From JAFHCF01 sp048497495 (lineage in GTDB: Bacteria; Pseudomonadota; Alphaproteobacteria; Rhizobiales; Ancalomicrobiaceae): a DNA stretch of 55,579 bases. The position numbers were made by a program, and so were the translations under genes. Location of the stretch: assembly GCA_048497495.1 (NCBI GenBank), contig JAFHCF010000035.1, positions 1 through 55,579 on the forward strand. Reading direction: 5' to 3'. The number at the start of each line of letters is the position of its first letter. Position 1 is the first letter of the stretch. Below the pieces are notes generated by a model. The model saw only the letters and a list, made by a program, of their open reading frames with translations. It made no database searches and was not told where the DNA came from. Shown piece after piece: positions 1-8,133 of this stretch.

Positions 1-144
1 AGGGACGGCGCCGTGCCGTGTCACGATCGCCGAGCACGCTCTCGAACGCGTGTGTCGTCAGACGGTTGCTGCGGTCGACGACGGCCTGAACCGGACAGCC
101 GTGGCGCGACTCGGCGAACTTGCCCCCCTCACGACGCCGCCGGG

Positions 145-166
145 TTGCCGGGTCGGAGCCCGGCAA
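145..166. repeat. Interspersed palindromic repeat unit (hairpin)
   Basis: TTGCCGGG and its exact complement CCCGGCAA flank a six-base loop. Palindromes of this kind are scattered between genes in alphaproteobacterial genomes. It lies 67 bases beyond the 3' end of sfsA and could fold as a transcript-end hairpin, but there is no T-run. Positions 1-232 hold no gene that I can support. Confidence 0.5.
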
Positions 167-232
167 TGACGGGGAGGAGAGGGCGTAGGATGCTTCACGC
201 GCCCTCGTTCGAGGCGTGGTATCTCCATGCCC

Positions 233-931
233 TCACGGAACCGCGATCTCGCGCTCCACCACCACTTCCTCGGTCGTCACCCGGGTGGCCCAGGCCATGA
301 CCTCGACGCCACGGGCGCGCGCTTCGGCGAAGCCCTTCGCATAGGTCGGGTCGATGTCGGCGGCGAGGGTGAAGCGGTCGCAGTCGGGGCGGTTCACCAG
401 ATAGACCATCACGGCGCGATGGCCGTCGGCCACCATGTCCGCCAGTTCCTCGAGGTGCTTGGCGCCGCGCGAGGTCACCGCGTCGGGGAATTCGGCGAGA
501 CCGGGCTCGCGCATCAGGGTGACGTTCTTGACCTCGACATAGGCGCGACCCTTGTCGGGATCCTCGAGCAGGATGTCGATGCGGGAGTTCTTGCCGTATT
601 TGACCTCGCGCCTCAGCGTGGCGAAGCCGGCCAGCGCCGGAATGTGGCCCGCGGCGATCGCCTCGGCGACGATGGCGTTGGGGTGGCCGGTGTCGATGCA
701 GACGAGAGCGCCGTCGATCTCCTCGAGCTTCCAGCTCCAGGCGAGCTTGCGCTTGGGGTCGTCGGACTTCTGCAGCCACACCCGGCCGCCGGGCCGCGCC
801 AGCGACAGCATCGAGCCGGAATTGGCGCAATGGGCGGTGATCTCCTCGCCGCCGTCGAGGATCACGTCGGCGAGGAAACGCTTGTAGCGCCTGACCAAGC
901 GGCCGGGGACGAGGGGGGCGGAAAAGCGCAT
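233..931 (-). CDS. sfsA: SfsA family DNA/RNA nuclease (sugar fermentation stimulation protein A)
   Basis: 232 residues, the usual SfsA length. SfsA proteins are cytoplasmic nucleic-acid-binding proteins with an N-terminal OB-like fold and a C-terminal PD-(D/E)xK nuclease-like domain. The core is visible: Asp119 in SRIDILL, then Glu133 and Lys135 in YVEVKNVTL. The family blocks HCANSGSM (34-41) and FPDAVTSRG (148-156) are also present. The historical name comes from a maltose phenotype in E. coli, and the physiological substrate is unclear. The downstream glycosyltransferase is on the same strand and ends 21 bases upstream of this start. The gene belongs to the normal chromosomal part of the window, left of the tRNA-Leu attachment site. 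Nothing looks truncated. Confidence 0.95.
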   Translation of the reverse strand: MRFSAPLVPGRLVRRYKRFLADVILDGGEEITAHCANSGSMLSLARPGGRVWLQKSDDPKRKLAWSWKLEEIDGALVCIDTGHPNAIVAEAIAAGHIPALAGFATLRREVKYGKNSRIDILLEDPDKGRAYVEVKNVTLMREPGLAEFPDAVTSRGAKHLEELADMVADGHRAVMVYLVNRPDCDRFTLAADIDPTYAKGFAEARARGVEVMAWATRVTTEEVVVEREIAVP

Positions 932-952
932 CGGGGATCCTTCGGGACGGCG

Positions 953-2590
953 TCAGCGTTTGGGATAGGGCAGCGGATAGGGCTTCCGCAGCCGGCGGCC
1001 GAGGGCGACCTGGGCCTCGAACAAGGTGGTGTCGCCGAGCCTGACGGCGATCGGCGGCAGCGGGTCGATCCGTTCGAAATAGGGCGTGACGGCGCGCACA
1101 CCGCGCTCGAAGGTCTTCGGCCGGCCGATCAGCACGACGTCGCGGCCGAGGTAATCGGCCGGATCGGAGAGGAAGGCGAAGCCGCGCGGGTCGGCGTCGA
1201 AGACGGCGACGGTGGCGCGATTGCCCAGTGCCTCGGCGATCCGCGCCGCCTCGATCCAGCGGAAGGCGACCACCAGCGGGCGTTCGCGCGCCGTCGTCAC
1301 CGGCGCGACGGGCACCAGGCCGCGATCGGCGAGCCCGTCGACGAGGCCGCGCCACGTCACCGATTCCTCCAGGAAGCCGCCGAGGCGGTATCTGGCGATG
1401 GTCGCCGGCGACGGCGGCAGGACTTGGACGAGGACGACGAGCGCCACCGCCAGCCCGAGAAGCGCGGTGGTGGCGACGGCGAAGCCGCGGGCGAGGCGGG
1501 AGGGCGCGCCGGTGGTGGCCTCGCGCGCGGCGATCGCCCGGCCGAGGATCGGCAGCAGGAAGAGCCAGCCCGGCATCTGCCAATGGGGCAGCGCGTCGCC
1601 GCCCCACAGCGGCACGGCGGTGAAGAGCAGGATCGACGGCAGGGCGAGGGCGGTGAGGAAGGCCGCCGGCCCGGCGATGCTGCGCTCGGCGCGCAGCCGG
1701 GCGGCGGTGGCGAGGGTGGCGGCGATCAGGGTCCAGGGCGCGAGATAGGCCATCTGGCCGACGACGGCGCGGCCGAGGCCGGGCCAGGAGACGCCCTTGC
1801 GTCCCGCCCCGCGCGACGACTGGAAGAGGAACGACACCCATCCGTTCTGGGCGTTCCAGATCAGCACCGGGGAGGCGACGATCGCGGCGATCACCACGGC
1901 GATCCACGGGGCGCCGGTGGCGAGATGGCGGCGATGCGGCGTCGCCACGAGGAAGGCGAGGGCGCCGAGGGCGAAGAGCGCCGCGTGATACTTCGACAGG
2001 CCGGCGAGGCCGAGCGTCAGGCCGGCGAGGAGCCAGAGGCGGCGCTCGCGAAGGGGCTCGGGCCGGCCGAAGAGGATCTCGACCAGACTGCGGGCGGTGA
2101 GCGCCAGGAACAGCGCCAGCGGTCCGTCCGGGACGATCCAGCTTCCCGCCGAGAGCAGGAAGAAGGGGGCGAGCGTCAGCGCCACCAGGGTCCACAGACC
2201 GGCCTTCGCCCCCCACAGCCGCCGGGTGAGATCGAACATCGTCCAACTGGTCACGGTGAAGGCGAGGACGAAGGGCAGGCGCAGGAGAAGCGTCGGCACG
2301 TCGTCGCCCCACCAGGGGGCGGCGAGGGCGCGCGCCGCCACCACCCACCAGAAGACCATCGGCGGGTGGTCGAACCAGGAGAGCTGAAACGAGCGCGAGA
2401 CGGCGATCGCATAGGCCTCGTCGAGGCCGGGGTCGAGCAGGGCCGCGAGGCCGAGCCGGGCGAGGAGGCCGACGGCGAGCACGGCGAGCACGGCGAAGGC
2501 GGCACCGCGCGCCGGGTCGCGATGCGGTCTCGGGCTCGATCGGGTCATCGCGGCGGCGTCTCCTTCGGGCGCGAGGTCGTCCCTCTTCAT
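953..2590 (-). CDS. ArnT/PMT-like membrane glycosyltransferase (GT39/GT83 type)
   Basis: 545 residues from the ATG at 2590; MTRSS at 2548 is an alternative start. After the first membrane helix (about 24-42) comes LDPGLDEAYA, the acidic Asp-Glu pair that is the catalytic signature of GT-C glycosyltransferases using polyprenyl-phosphate sugars. FDHPPMVFWW follows, with the HPP block typical of the ArnT/PMT_2 group. About ten further hydrophobic helices and a periplasmic C-terminal domain complete the family layout. The likely role is transfer of a sugar from a lipid carrier to lipid A, protein or another lipid in the periplasm. The acceptor cannot be read from sequence. It is followed at 21 bases by sfsA on the same strand. 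Confidence 0.85.
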   Translation of the reverse strand: MKRDDLAPEGDAAAMTRSSPRPHRDPARGAAFAVLAVLAVGLLARLGLAALLDPGLDEAYAIAVSRSFQLSWFDHPPMVFWWVVAARALAAPWWGDDVPTLLLRLPFVLAFTVTSWTMFDLTRRLWGAKAGLWTLVALTLAPFFLLSAGSWIVPDGPLALFLALTARSLVEILFGRPEPLRERRLWLLAGLTLGLAGLSKYHAALFALGALAFLVATPHRRHLATGAPWIAVVIAAIVASPVLIWNAQNGWVSFLFQSSRGAGRKGVSWPGLGRAVVGQMAYLAPWTLIAATLATAARLRAERSIAGPAAFLTALALPSILLFTAVPLWGGDALPHWQMPGWLFLLPILGRAIAAREATTGAPSRLARGFAVATTALLGLAVALVVLVQVLPPSPATIARYRLGGFLEESVTWRGLVDGLADRGLVPVAPVTTARERPLVVAFRWIEAARIAEALGNRATVAVFDADPRGFAFLSDPADYLGRDVVLIGRPKTFERGVRAVTPYFERIDPLPPIAVRLGDTTLFEAQVALGRRLRKPYPLPYPKR

Positions 2591-2806
2591 AGTCGCGGAC
2601 GCGGGCGACCGCCAACCCCCCTCGCGGGCGGGGCGGCGCGGTAAACCTTTCGTCAAGCCTGTTGCTCGACTTCATCCAATCGTCATGCGGCGCCGGCTCC
2701 GCGAAACTGCTATTTCACCATCGTCTGCCAAGGTGAGTCACGACGGACGGGGCGCTCCTCGGGGAGCTTCGGGTTTGCCATTCATCGGTTGGGGCAGAGT
2801 TGCGCG

Positions 2807-4642
2807 ATGATCAAGTCTGCGGCTGTTCGAGATATCGACGCGGTCGACCGAGACCGGCCGATGGTGACACGGGTGGCGAGCGATCAGATCGTCACCCTGG
2901 CGAAGCTCGTCGTCGAGCATGCCCTGCAACCGATCGTCGAGATCGACACGGGCCGCGTCTACGGGCATGAGGCGCTGATGCGTGGCCATGACCGGCTGGG
3001 GCTCGAGACGCCGTATGATCTGCTCGATCTGGCCCACCGCGCCGGCGAGATCGTGGCGCTCGAGCGGATGCTGCATGCCCGCGCCATGGCGCGTTTCACC
3101 CTGGTCGAGACGCAGGGCGAGAAGCTCTTCCTCAATCTCGACGGGCGGGCGCTCGATGCCGGTCTCGGCGTCGTCGACGATCTGATCGAGGCGTTGCGAC
3201 GCTCCGGCATCGCGCCGTCGTCGGTGGTGGTGGAACTCTCCGAGCGCCACGACCACCTGTCGAGCCCGGTCTTCCCGGATGTCGTCCGGCTGCTGAAGCA
3301 ACACGGGGTGCGTATCGCCGTCGACGACTTCGGCATCGGTTTTTCGGAGCTGCGCCTGCTCTGTGACTATGGGCTCGACTACATCAAGATCGACGGCTCG
3401 TTCGTGCACGGCATGGCGGAGAACCCGCGCAAGCGGCTGTTCGTGACGACGATCACCGATCTCGCCCACGTGCTCGGGGTGCGGGTGGTGGCGGAGGGCG
3501 TCGAGGTCGCCGCCGATTATCTGGCGGCGCGCGAGGCCGGCTGTGATCTGGTGCAGGGCTGGTTCGTCGCCCGGCCGACGACCGACATGAAGGCGGTGCT
3601 GCACAGCTATGCCCATGTCGTCGGCGCTCAGGCGTCGAAGCGCGGTGACCGACGCAACGACGGGCTGCGGGTGCGCGCCGATATGAAACGACTGCCGACG
3701 ATCGCCGACACCGGGTCGCTCGAGGACGTCTTCGAGATCTTCCGCAATCACCCGGAGGAGAGCTTCTTCCCGGTGGTCGATGCGGCGGGATGTCCGCGCG
3801 GCATCATCCACGAACGCGAATTGAAGAAGTACATCTACAACCCCTATGGCCGCGACCTCCTGCGCAACAAGGTCCACGGTCGGGGCTTCTCCTCGTTCGT
3901 CACGCCGTGCCCGATGGCCGACGTCGACACAGATGCCGGGCGGATGCTGCAGATCTTCTCGCATTCGCGCGGCAGCGACGGCGTCATCGTCACCGAGAAC
4001 CTACGCTACCTCGGGGTGCTGACCACCGGGGCGCTGCTCGAGATCATCTCGGAGAAGCAGATCCAGAAGGCGCAGGACCAGAACCCGCTGACCGAGTTGC
4101 CGGGCAATCTGTCGATCGCCGACTTCGTCGCGACGGCGGCGCTCGACGGCGATGCGACGCGGCTGTTCTGCTACTTCGACTTCGATGCCTTCAAGCCGTT
4201 CAACGATCGCTACGGCTTCCGCCAGGGCGACAAGGCGATCACACTGTTCGCGTCGCTTCTGCGCCGCCATTTCGGCACCGCCGCCGCCTTCATCGGTCAC
4301 GTCGGCGGCGACGACTTCTTCGCCGGCTTCGTCGGGTCGGAGGCGGAGCGAATCGTGCCGGGGATCGCGCGGCTTCTCGCCGATTTTCGTCGCGAGATCA
4401 CCGAACTCTACGCGCCGGAGGATCGGGCGCGAGGCACCATCGAGGGTACCGACCGCGACGGCCGGGATCGGCAATATCCGCTGATGCGCTGCAGCGCCTC
4501 GGTGCTGGAACTCCCGGTCGGCACGGTGACGGCGGAACTCGACCGCATCGGCGGCACCATCGCGACGATCAAGTCGCAGGCCAAGCGCGACGCGGACGGA
4601 CTGGTGCTCCGTCGCTTCCTCGCCTTCGAGGAGACGGTGTGA
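2807..4642 (+). CDS. EAL-CBS-GGDEF cyclic-di-GMP signalling protein
   Basis: 611 residues from the ATG at 2807; an in-frame TTG at 2789 is less likely. The N-terminal EAL phosphodiesterase domain looks catalytically complete: Glu55 in HEALMRG, Asn110, Glu143 in ELSE, Asp173-Asp174 in DDFGIG, Lys194 in YIKID, Glu230 in AEGVE. A CBS-pair-like region (about 275-410) follows, then a linker with NPLTELPGN and a GGDEF domain to the C-terminus. The GGDEF signature reads GGDDF (about 500-504), with Asp in place of the usual Glu at position four, so cyclase activity may be weak or lost. The domain could instead be regulatory. It probably hydrolyses cyclic-di-GMP at the cytoplasmic side. No signal peptide or membrane helix is seen. 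It stands alone, convergent with the rhodanese gene. Confidence 0.93.
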   Translation: MIKSAAVRDIDAVDRDRPMVTRVASDQIVTLAKLVVEHALQPIVEIDTGRVYGHEALMRGHDRLGLETPYDLLDLAHRAGEIVALERMLHARAMARFTLVETQGEKLFLNLDGRALDAGLGVVDDLIEALRRSGIAPSSVVVELSERHDHLSSPVFPDVVRLLKQHGVRIAVDDFGIGFSELRLLCDYGLDYIKIDGSFVHGMAENPRKRLFVTTITDLAHVLGVRVVAEGVEVAADYLAAREAGCDLVQGWFVARPTTDMKAVLHSYAHVVGAQASKRGDRRNDGLRVRADMKRLPTIADTGSLEDVFEIFRNHPEESFFPVVDAAGCPRGIIHERELKKYIYNPYGRDLLRNKVHGRGFSSFVTPCPMADVDTDAGRMLQIFSHSRGSDGVIVTENLRYLGVLTTGALLEIISEKQIQKAQDQNPLTELPGNLSIADFVATAALDGDATRLFCYFDFDAFKPFNDRYGFRQGDKAITLFASLLRRHFGTAAAFIGHVGGDDFFAGFVGSEAERIVPGIARLLADFRREITELYAPEDRARGTIEGTDRDGRDRQYPLMRCSASVLELPVGTVTAELDRIGGTIATIKSQAKRDADGLVLRRFLAFEETV

Positions 4643-4666
4643 GGCAACCCGAGGCGTGGTGATCCG

Positions 4667-4717
4667 CTGGAGCATGGCCCGGTCGGACCCGATCGGTCCG
4701 GTCGACGGGAATTCGCT
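4667..4717. repeat. Dispersed intergenic repeat, copy 1
   Basis: A block of about 51 bases that opens with CTGGAGCA, has a CGGTCCGGTCGA core and ends in GCTC. A diverged copy lies at 15572-15624. This copy sits between two convergent genes, where such palindromic rhizobial-type elements often act as transcript-end structures. Confidence 0.5.
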
Positions 4718-4737
4718 CGAGCGGACGACCAGACCGG

Positions 4738-5079
4738 TCACATGACGATCGGCAGGCCGTGCATGCGCCAGGCGCCGATGCCGCCGCCCATGTGGCTGTC
4801 GTGCGGCAGGCCCATCTTCTGGCAGATCTGGACGGCGTGGGCCGAGCGACTGCCGACCAGGCAGTAGAAGACCACCGGCTTGTCCTGGGGAATGGCCGCC
4901 GCGGTGTTGTGCAGCGAGGACAGCGGCGCGCTGACGGCGCCGGGAACGTGGCCCTGGGCGAATTCGTGGGCCTCGCGCACGTCGACCAGCAGAACATGAC
5001 CGTCCTTGGCCATGCGGTGGGCATCCTGCGGCGTGAGCGTCTTGATCGGCGCCGACTTCCCGAAATTGAACCCGAACAT
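4738..5079 (-). CDS. Single-domain rhodanese-like sulfurtransferase
   Basis: 113 residues, cytoplasmic, no signal peptide. One rhodanese domain carries the active-site loop CLVGSRS with Cys73, which would hold a persulfide, and the CDC25-like ends LLVDVRE (30-36) and GGIGAWR. Single-domain rhodaneses of this kind relay sulfane sulfur from persulfides to acceptors such as cyanide, thiols or biosynthetic partners. The gene stands alone, convergent with the EAL-GGDEF gene. A 7-4-7 dyad 52 bases upstream of its start suggests control by a dimeric repressor. It lies outside the island, so it is probably the resident counterpart of the sulfur genes further right. Confidence 0.9.
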   Translation of the reverse strand: MFGFNFGKSAPIKTLTPQDAHRMAKDGHVLLVDVREAHEFAQGHVPGAVSAPLSSLHNTAAAIPQDKPVVFYCLVGSRSAHAVQICQKMGLPHDSHMGGGIGAWRMHGLPIVM

Positions 5080-5130
5080 TCTCGTCTCCTCGAAGCGACG
5101 CGCCGCCCGTCCCGGCGGCGGACCGCGAAA

Positions 5131-5148
5131 TATGAGGCGTTCCTCATA
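5131..5148 (-). promoter_or_regulatory. Inverted repeat upstream of the rhodanese gene (candidate operator)
   Basis: TATGAGG and its exact complement CCTCATA are separated by four bases, 52 bases upstream of the rhodanese start. The size and AT-rich ends suit a TetR- or ArsR-type repressor. It does not match the ATTCAA-type operator found at the island sulfur genes. Confidence 0.45.
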
Positions 5149-5235
5149 ATCGCAGCGGCGTTCGTTCGCAACTGCGAGAAAGTTGGGATGACGTGGAGAA
5201 ATGTCCAGGGGGCGCGGGGAAAATCGTCGCCTTTC

Positions 5236-5550
5236 TCAGGGGCCGTCGCCGATCAGGCCGGTGAGATTGTCGACGGTGACCGGGCTGTCGAACCAGGTGA
5301 CGACCGGTTCGGCGCCGTAGAGGGCGGCGACGCGGGCGCGCCATTCGCCGGAATAGACGGCTTCCGCCGCCGCCCGGTTCTCCCACAGATAGATGCCGCC
5401 GGCGGCGCGGCCGTCCTCGGACAGGACGTAGTGCTTGCGCAGGAGACCCGCGAGCTCGACGTATTTGGGCGCGGAGGAGAGAAAGCGCCGCTTCGCCTCG
5501 GCGACGTCGATCGTGTCGGGGAGGGCGAACTGGACGAGGGTGACGATCAT
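5236..5550 (-). CDS. Small ferredoxin-like-fold monooxygenase-related protein
   Basis: 104 residues from the ATG at 5550; an upstream in-frame start at 5607 adds an unlikely arginine-rich leader. The sequence opens with a beta strand (MIVTLVQFAL). It continues with a helix, the segment YVLSEDGRAAGGIYLWENR and a Tyr/Trp-containing helix. This matches the dimeric alpha/beta barrel of the YdhR and antibiotic-biosynthesis-monooxygenase families. Members range from quinone-forming monooxygenases to proteins of unknown function, and no cofactor motif can be read, so no reaction is assigned. It lies between the rhodanese gene and the tRNA-Leu fragment on the chromosomal side. Confidence 0.7.
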   Translation of the reverse strand: MIVTLVQFALPDTIDVAEAKRRFLSSAPKYVELAGLLRKHYVLSEDGRAAGGIYLWENRAAAEAVYSGEWRARVAALYGAEPVVTWFDSPVTVDNLTGLIGDGP

Positions 5551-5640
5551 GGCGGGCTCCCGAGAGGTCCGGCGATGGTCGCCGAAAATCGCGGCCTCGT
5601 CCATCACTTCGAGGAGCGCGCGGGCGCCTCTCGGTCCGGC

Positions 5641-5853
5641 TCAGGCGAAGATGTCGATCAGGTTGCCGTAGATGCTGGTCGTGGTCTTGTCGGCGAGCAC
5701 GGACTGCTCCCAAGCGAGATTGTACAGGGCGTCGTCGAGCATGCTGGCGGAGTTGTTGCGCGTCAGCGCCAGCTGATTGGTGGCGGCGAATCGATAGGAA
5801 TCGCCGTTCGAGCGAGCGGTGGCATAGGAATAGTTGTTGCCGAACACGAGCAT
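5641..5853 (-). CDS. Small protein of unknown function
   Basis: 70 residues from the ATG at 5853. It is rich in Asn, Tyr, Ser and Ala (MLVFGNNYSYATARSNGDSY at the start) and has no signal peptide, membrane helix or cysteine. I do not recognise a family. The composition is protein-like and differs from the Arg/Pro-rich shadow frames around it, which is the main reason to accept it. It ends 90 bases upstream of the monooxygenase-like gene on the same strand and is the last chromosomal gene before the attachment site. Confidence 0.5.
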   Translation of the reverse strand: MLVFGNNYSYATARSNGDSYRFAATNQLALTRNNSASMLDDALYNLAWEQSVLADKTTTSIYGNLIDIFA

Positions 5854-5970
5854 GCCCGTCTCCCGAGGCGATAGGCGCACAGGACAGGGTGCGCCGAAGG
5901 TATGAACGAAGGGTTATCCTCGTGGATCATGGGTCATGGGTCGTGGGCCATGGGGCGACGGCGGGCCGGA

Positions 5971-6023
5971 TGGTGCGGACGGGGGGACTCGAACCCCCAA
6001 GCCTTGCGGCGCAAGATTTTAAG
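5971..6023 (-). other. 3' half of tRNA-Leu(UAA): attachment-site core (att) of the island
   Basis: Read on the minus strand, these 53 bases give the tRNA-Leu(UAA) 3' half: anticodon loop CTTAAAA, 3' anticodon strand, a long variable arm, a T-arm with GGTTCGAGTCC, acceptor strand CGTCCGC and CCA. Beyond the loop the sequence no longer matches a tRNA. No GCGGACG acceptor strand and no D-arm is present up to the integrase. This is the duplicated core left when a tyrosine integrase inserts at the 3' half of a tRNA gene. By that logic chromosome lies to the left, the element to the right, and the rebuilt whole tRNA at the far end of the element. Confidence 0.85.
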
Positions 6024-6038
6024 GGGCCGGATATCGTC

Positions 6039-6064
6039 TATCCTTTGCCTATCCGAGGGTATCC
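6039..6064. repeat. Three helically phased TATCC repeats beside the att core
   Basis: TATCC occurs at 6039, 6050 and 6060, so the start-to-start spacing is 11 and 10 bases, about one helical turn each. They lie between the tRNA fragment and the integrase start. Short phased direct repeats in this place are what integrase arm-type sites or excisionase sites look like. Confidence 0.4.
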
Positions 6065-6201
6065 GATTTTACGATAGGCGTCTCTAAACACTAGACTTTT
6101 TCGGCTATCGAACCATCCCTACCCAACCGGATGCACGCCATGGCCGGCTTTCTGTGTGCACCTGTGCTGCACCTGGAAACCAGTTCGAACGGAGGTTGGG
6201 C

Positions 6202-7617
6202 ATGCCGAAGATCAAGCTCACCAAGACGGCCGTAGACGCGGCCAGTCCGAAAGACTGCGATTACGAACTTCGCGACACCATCATCCCTGGCTTCCTCGTG
6301 AAGGTCACGCCGACTGGACGGAAGACGTTCATGGTCGCTTATGTCGCCAACAATGGCCAGCGCCGGAAACCGGCGATCGGCCGTTATGGAGAGATCACCG
6401 TCGAGCAGGCGCGCGGTATCGCTCAAGACTGGTTGGCCGAGGTCCGGCGCGGGAGCGACCCCAGTGCCGAGCGTACCGCGGTCCGACAGGCTCCGACGGT
6501 CAAGGAACTCTTCGAGCGCTTCATCACCGACTATTCCGAGAGCCGAAACAAGCCTTCTACGGTCAAGGCCAACCGAGGATATGGAAAGCGCCACATCCTT
6601 CCCGCGCTCGGTCACATGAAGGCGGCAGACGTCACGCGCGCCGACATCGCCAACCTGATGAAGAAGATGTCGAAGTGGCCGGTCAACGCCAACCGCGTCC
6701 TCTCGGCCGTACGCAAGATGTTCAATATGGCCGAGGTCTGGGGAATGCGGCCGGACGGCTCCAATCCCTGCCGACATGTTCCCAAGTTTCCCGAACGCGG
6801 CAAGACGCGGCTCATCACCGACGCCGAAATGCGCAAGCTCTTCGACTATCTCGACCACGCCGAGGCAGAGGGACTCGAACATCCCTTCATTCTCCTCGCG
6901 ATCCGACTTCAGTTCGAGTTCGCCGCGCGGAGGTCCGAGATCCTCCAACTCGAATGGACATGGATCGATTTCGACAACCGCCGCGTCGTTTGGCCGGACA
7001 GCAAGACCGGCGATATGTCGAAGCCGATGAGCGCCGAGGCATCTCGCCTGTTCGAGAGCGCACCGCTGCTCGAGGGCTCTCCCTATGTCTGTCCCTCGAT
7101 CTTCGATCCACAGAAGCCCATGTCCTCCCACACGTATTATCAGGGGTGGAAGCGCATCCTGAAGCGCGCTGGGCTTCCTCATGTCGGCACGCACGGCATT
7201 CGCCATCGGTCGGCAACCGACATCGCCAATTCCGGCATCCCGGTGAAGGTCGGCATGGCGCTCACTGCCCACAAGACGGTGACGATGTTCATGCGTTACG
7301 TTCACACCGAGGATGATCCCGTCCGGGCGGCCGCCGAAGTCGTCACACAGCGCCGGATGCGCGTCATCGGAGTAGAGCATCGTTCGTCTTTGCCGTCGCA
7401 GCCGGTCGTCATCGAAGCGCCGTCACCCGCAATACTTGGCACGTCAGCGGCGGCAATGCGGGGCCAGAATGATAGGTCGCTCGGCTTCGACGACGGCAGG
7501 TACACCTCTCGCACGCGCCTCGGAAACTACCGGCCGTTCCGTCATCGCAACGGAGAAAATCGGGACGTGCCGCCCGGCAGCAAGCGAGGCCAGGCGCAGG
7601 AGGCCGACCATGCGTGA
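6202..7617 (+). CDS. int: Tyrosine site-specific integrase (P4-type, DUF4102 arm-binding domain)
   Basis: 471 residues from the ATG at 6202, which has a GGAGG ribosome-binding site. Residues 1-95 form the DUF4102 arm-DNA-binding domain of P4-like integrases. Residues 97-185 are the core-binding domain, and about 200-385 the catalytic domain. The catalytic set is complete: Arg244 in AARRSEILQ, Lys268, His331 and Arg334 in HGIRH, His357, and nucleophile Tyr366 in MRYVH. It would recombine the tRNA-Leu core that lies 180 bases upstream. A polar tail of about 85 residues after the catalytic domain makes it longer than usual. The next gene overlaps its stop codon, which suggests a coupled int-xis pair. 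Confidence 0.95.
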   Translation: MPKIKLTKTAVDAASPKDCDYELRDTIIPGFLVKVTPTGRKTFMVAYVANNGQRRKPAIGRYGEITVEQARGIAQDWLAEVRRGSDPSAERTAVRQAPTVKELFERFITDYSESRNKPSTVKANRGYGKRHILPALGHMKAADVTRADIANLMKKMSKWPVNANRVLSAVRKMFNMAEVWGMRPDGSNPCRHVPKFPERGKTRLITDAEMRKLFDYLDHAEAEGLEHPFILLAIRLQFEFAARRSEILQLEWTWIDFDNRRVVWPDSKTGDMSKPMSAEASRLFESAPLLEGSPYVCPSIFDPQKPMSSHTYYQGWKRILKRAGLPHVGTHGIRHRSATDIANSGIPVKVGMALTAHKTVTMFMRYVHTEDDPVRAAAEVVTQRRMRVIGVEHRSSLPSQPVVIEAPSPAILGTSAAAMRGQNDRSLGFDDGRYTSRTRLGNYRPFRHRNGENRDVPPGSKRGQAQEADHA

Positions 7618-7963
7618 AGAAGCCAAATCACAGCGCTGCTGGCCGACGCCCGACGTTCTGCGCCGTGCGCAATTTGTCGAGGATGCCGGTCCCATTCGTT
7701 TCGTCGATACGGAAGCCGCCGCGCGATATCTCTCGCTGGTCGCACACACCCTCGAATGCTACCGCTCTTTGGGCGGCGGCCCCGTCTATCACAAATTCGG
7801 AAAATGGGTTCGCTACGCTATCGATGATCTCGATGCCTGGGCCGAAAGCTGTCGGCGGTCGACAACCGCGATCCCTGCGCCCGCGCGCCCTATTAGCCGA
7901 TCACACAGTTGCTCCAGCGATGAGGGAACCCCGTGCTCGGCGAGCCAGTTTCGATGGGCGTAG
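7610..7963 (+). CDS. Helix-turn-helix excisionase-like protein, C-terminus probably replaced
   Basis: The start overlaps the integrase stop by eight bases, so the pair is translationally coupled. The reading frame gives 117 residues. Residues 27-80 are an AlpA/Xis-type winged helix: RFVDTEAAARYLSL, then GGGPVYHKFGKWVRY and the closing helix IDDLDAWAE. Such proteins bend att DNA and steer the integrase toward excision. From about residue 82 the composition changes and the DNA is antisense to a LysR remnant. The natural C-terminus was probably lost at a recombination junction near 7860, although the conserved domain is whole and could still work. Confidence 0.7.
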   Translation: MREEAKSQRCWPTPDVLRRAQFVEDAGPIRFVDTEAAARYLSLVAHTLECYRSLGGGPVYHKFGKWVRYAIDDLDAWAESCRRSTTAIPAPARPISRSHSCSSDEGTPCSASQFRWA

Positions 7964-8133
7964 AGTCCGACCTCGATCGTGCCGACACGCCGGGCGACGA
8001 GGCTCGTCTGCCGCGGACGCACCATGCGTACGGCGAGGTCGGCGTCGCGCCGGAGGATATCCGTTTCACTGTCCGACAGGATGAGTTCGAACGTCAGACC
8101 TGGGTGAGGGGCGTGAATGCGCGCCAGGATCAC
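7888..8133 (-). pseudogene. LysR-type regulator remnant (substrate-binding domain fragment)
   Basis: The minus-strand translation gives a stretch from near LTFELILSDSETDILRRD to SSLEQLCDRLIG, which is the middle of a LysR substrate-binding domain. The helix-turn-helix half is missing and the C-terminal half stops at the junction with the excisionase-like gene. No usable start codon or whole domain exists. It is scar material at the inner edge of the integration module. Confidence 0.65.

Noticed and set aside
227..2644. 805-residue plus-strand open frame opposite sfsA and the glycosyltransferase
   Set aside because: Arg/Gly/Glu/His-rich shadow frame caused by GC-rich codon use; the minus strand carries clear conserved domains.
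5971..6100. Whole tRNA-Leu gene
   Set aside because: No D-arm and no 5' acceptor strand GCGGACG could be found, so only the 3' half is present.
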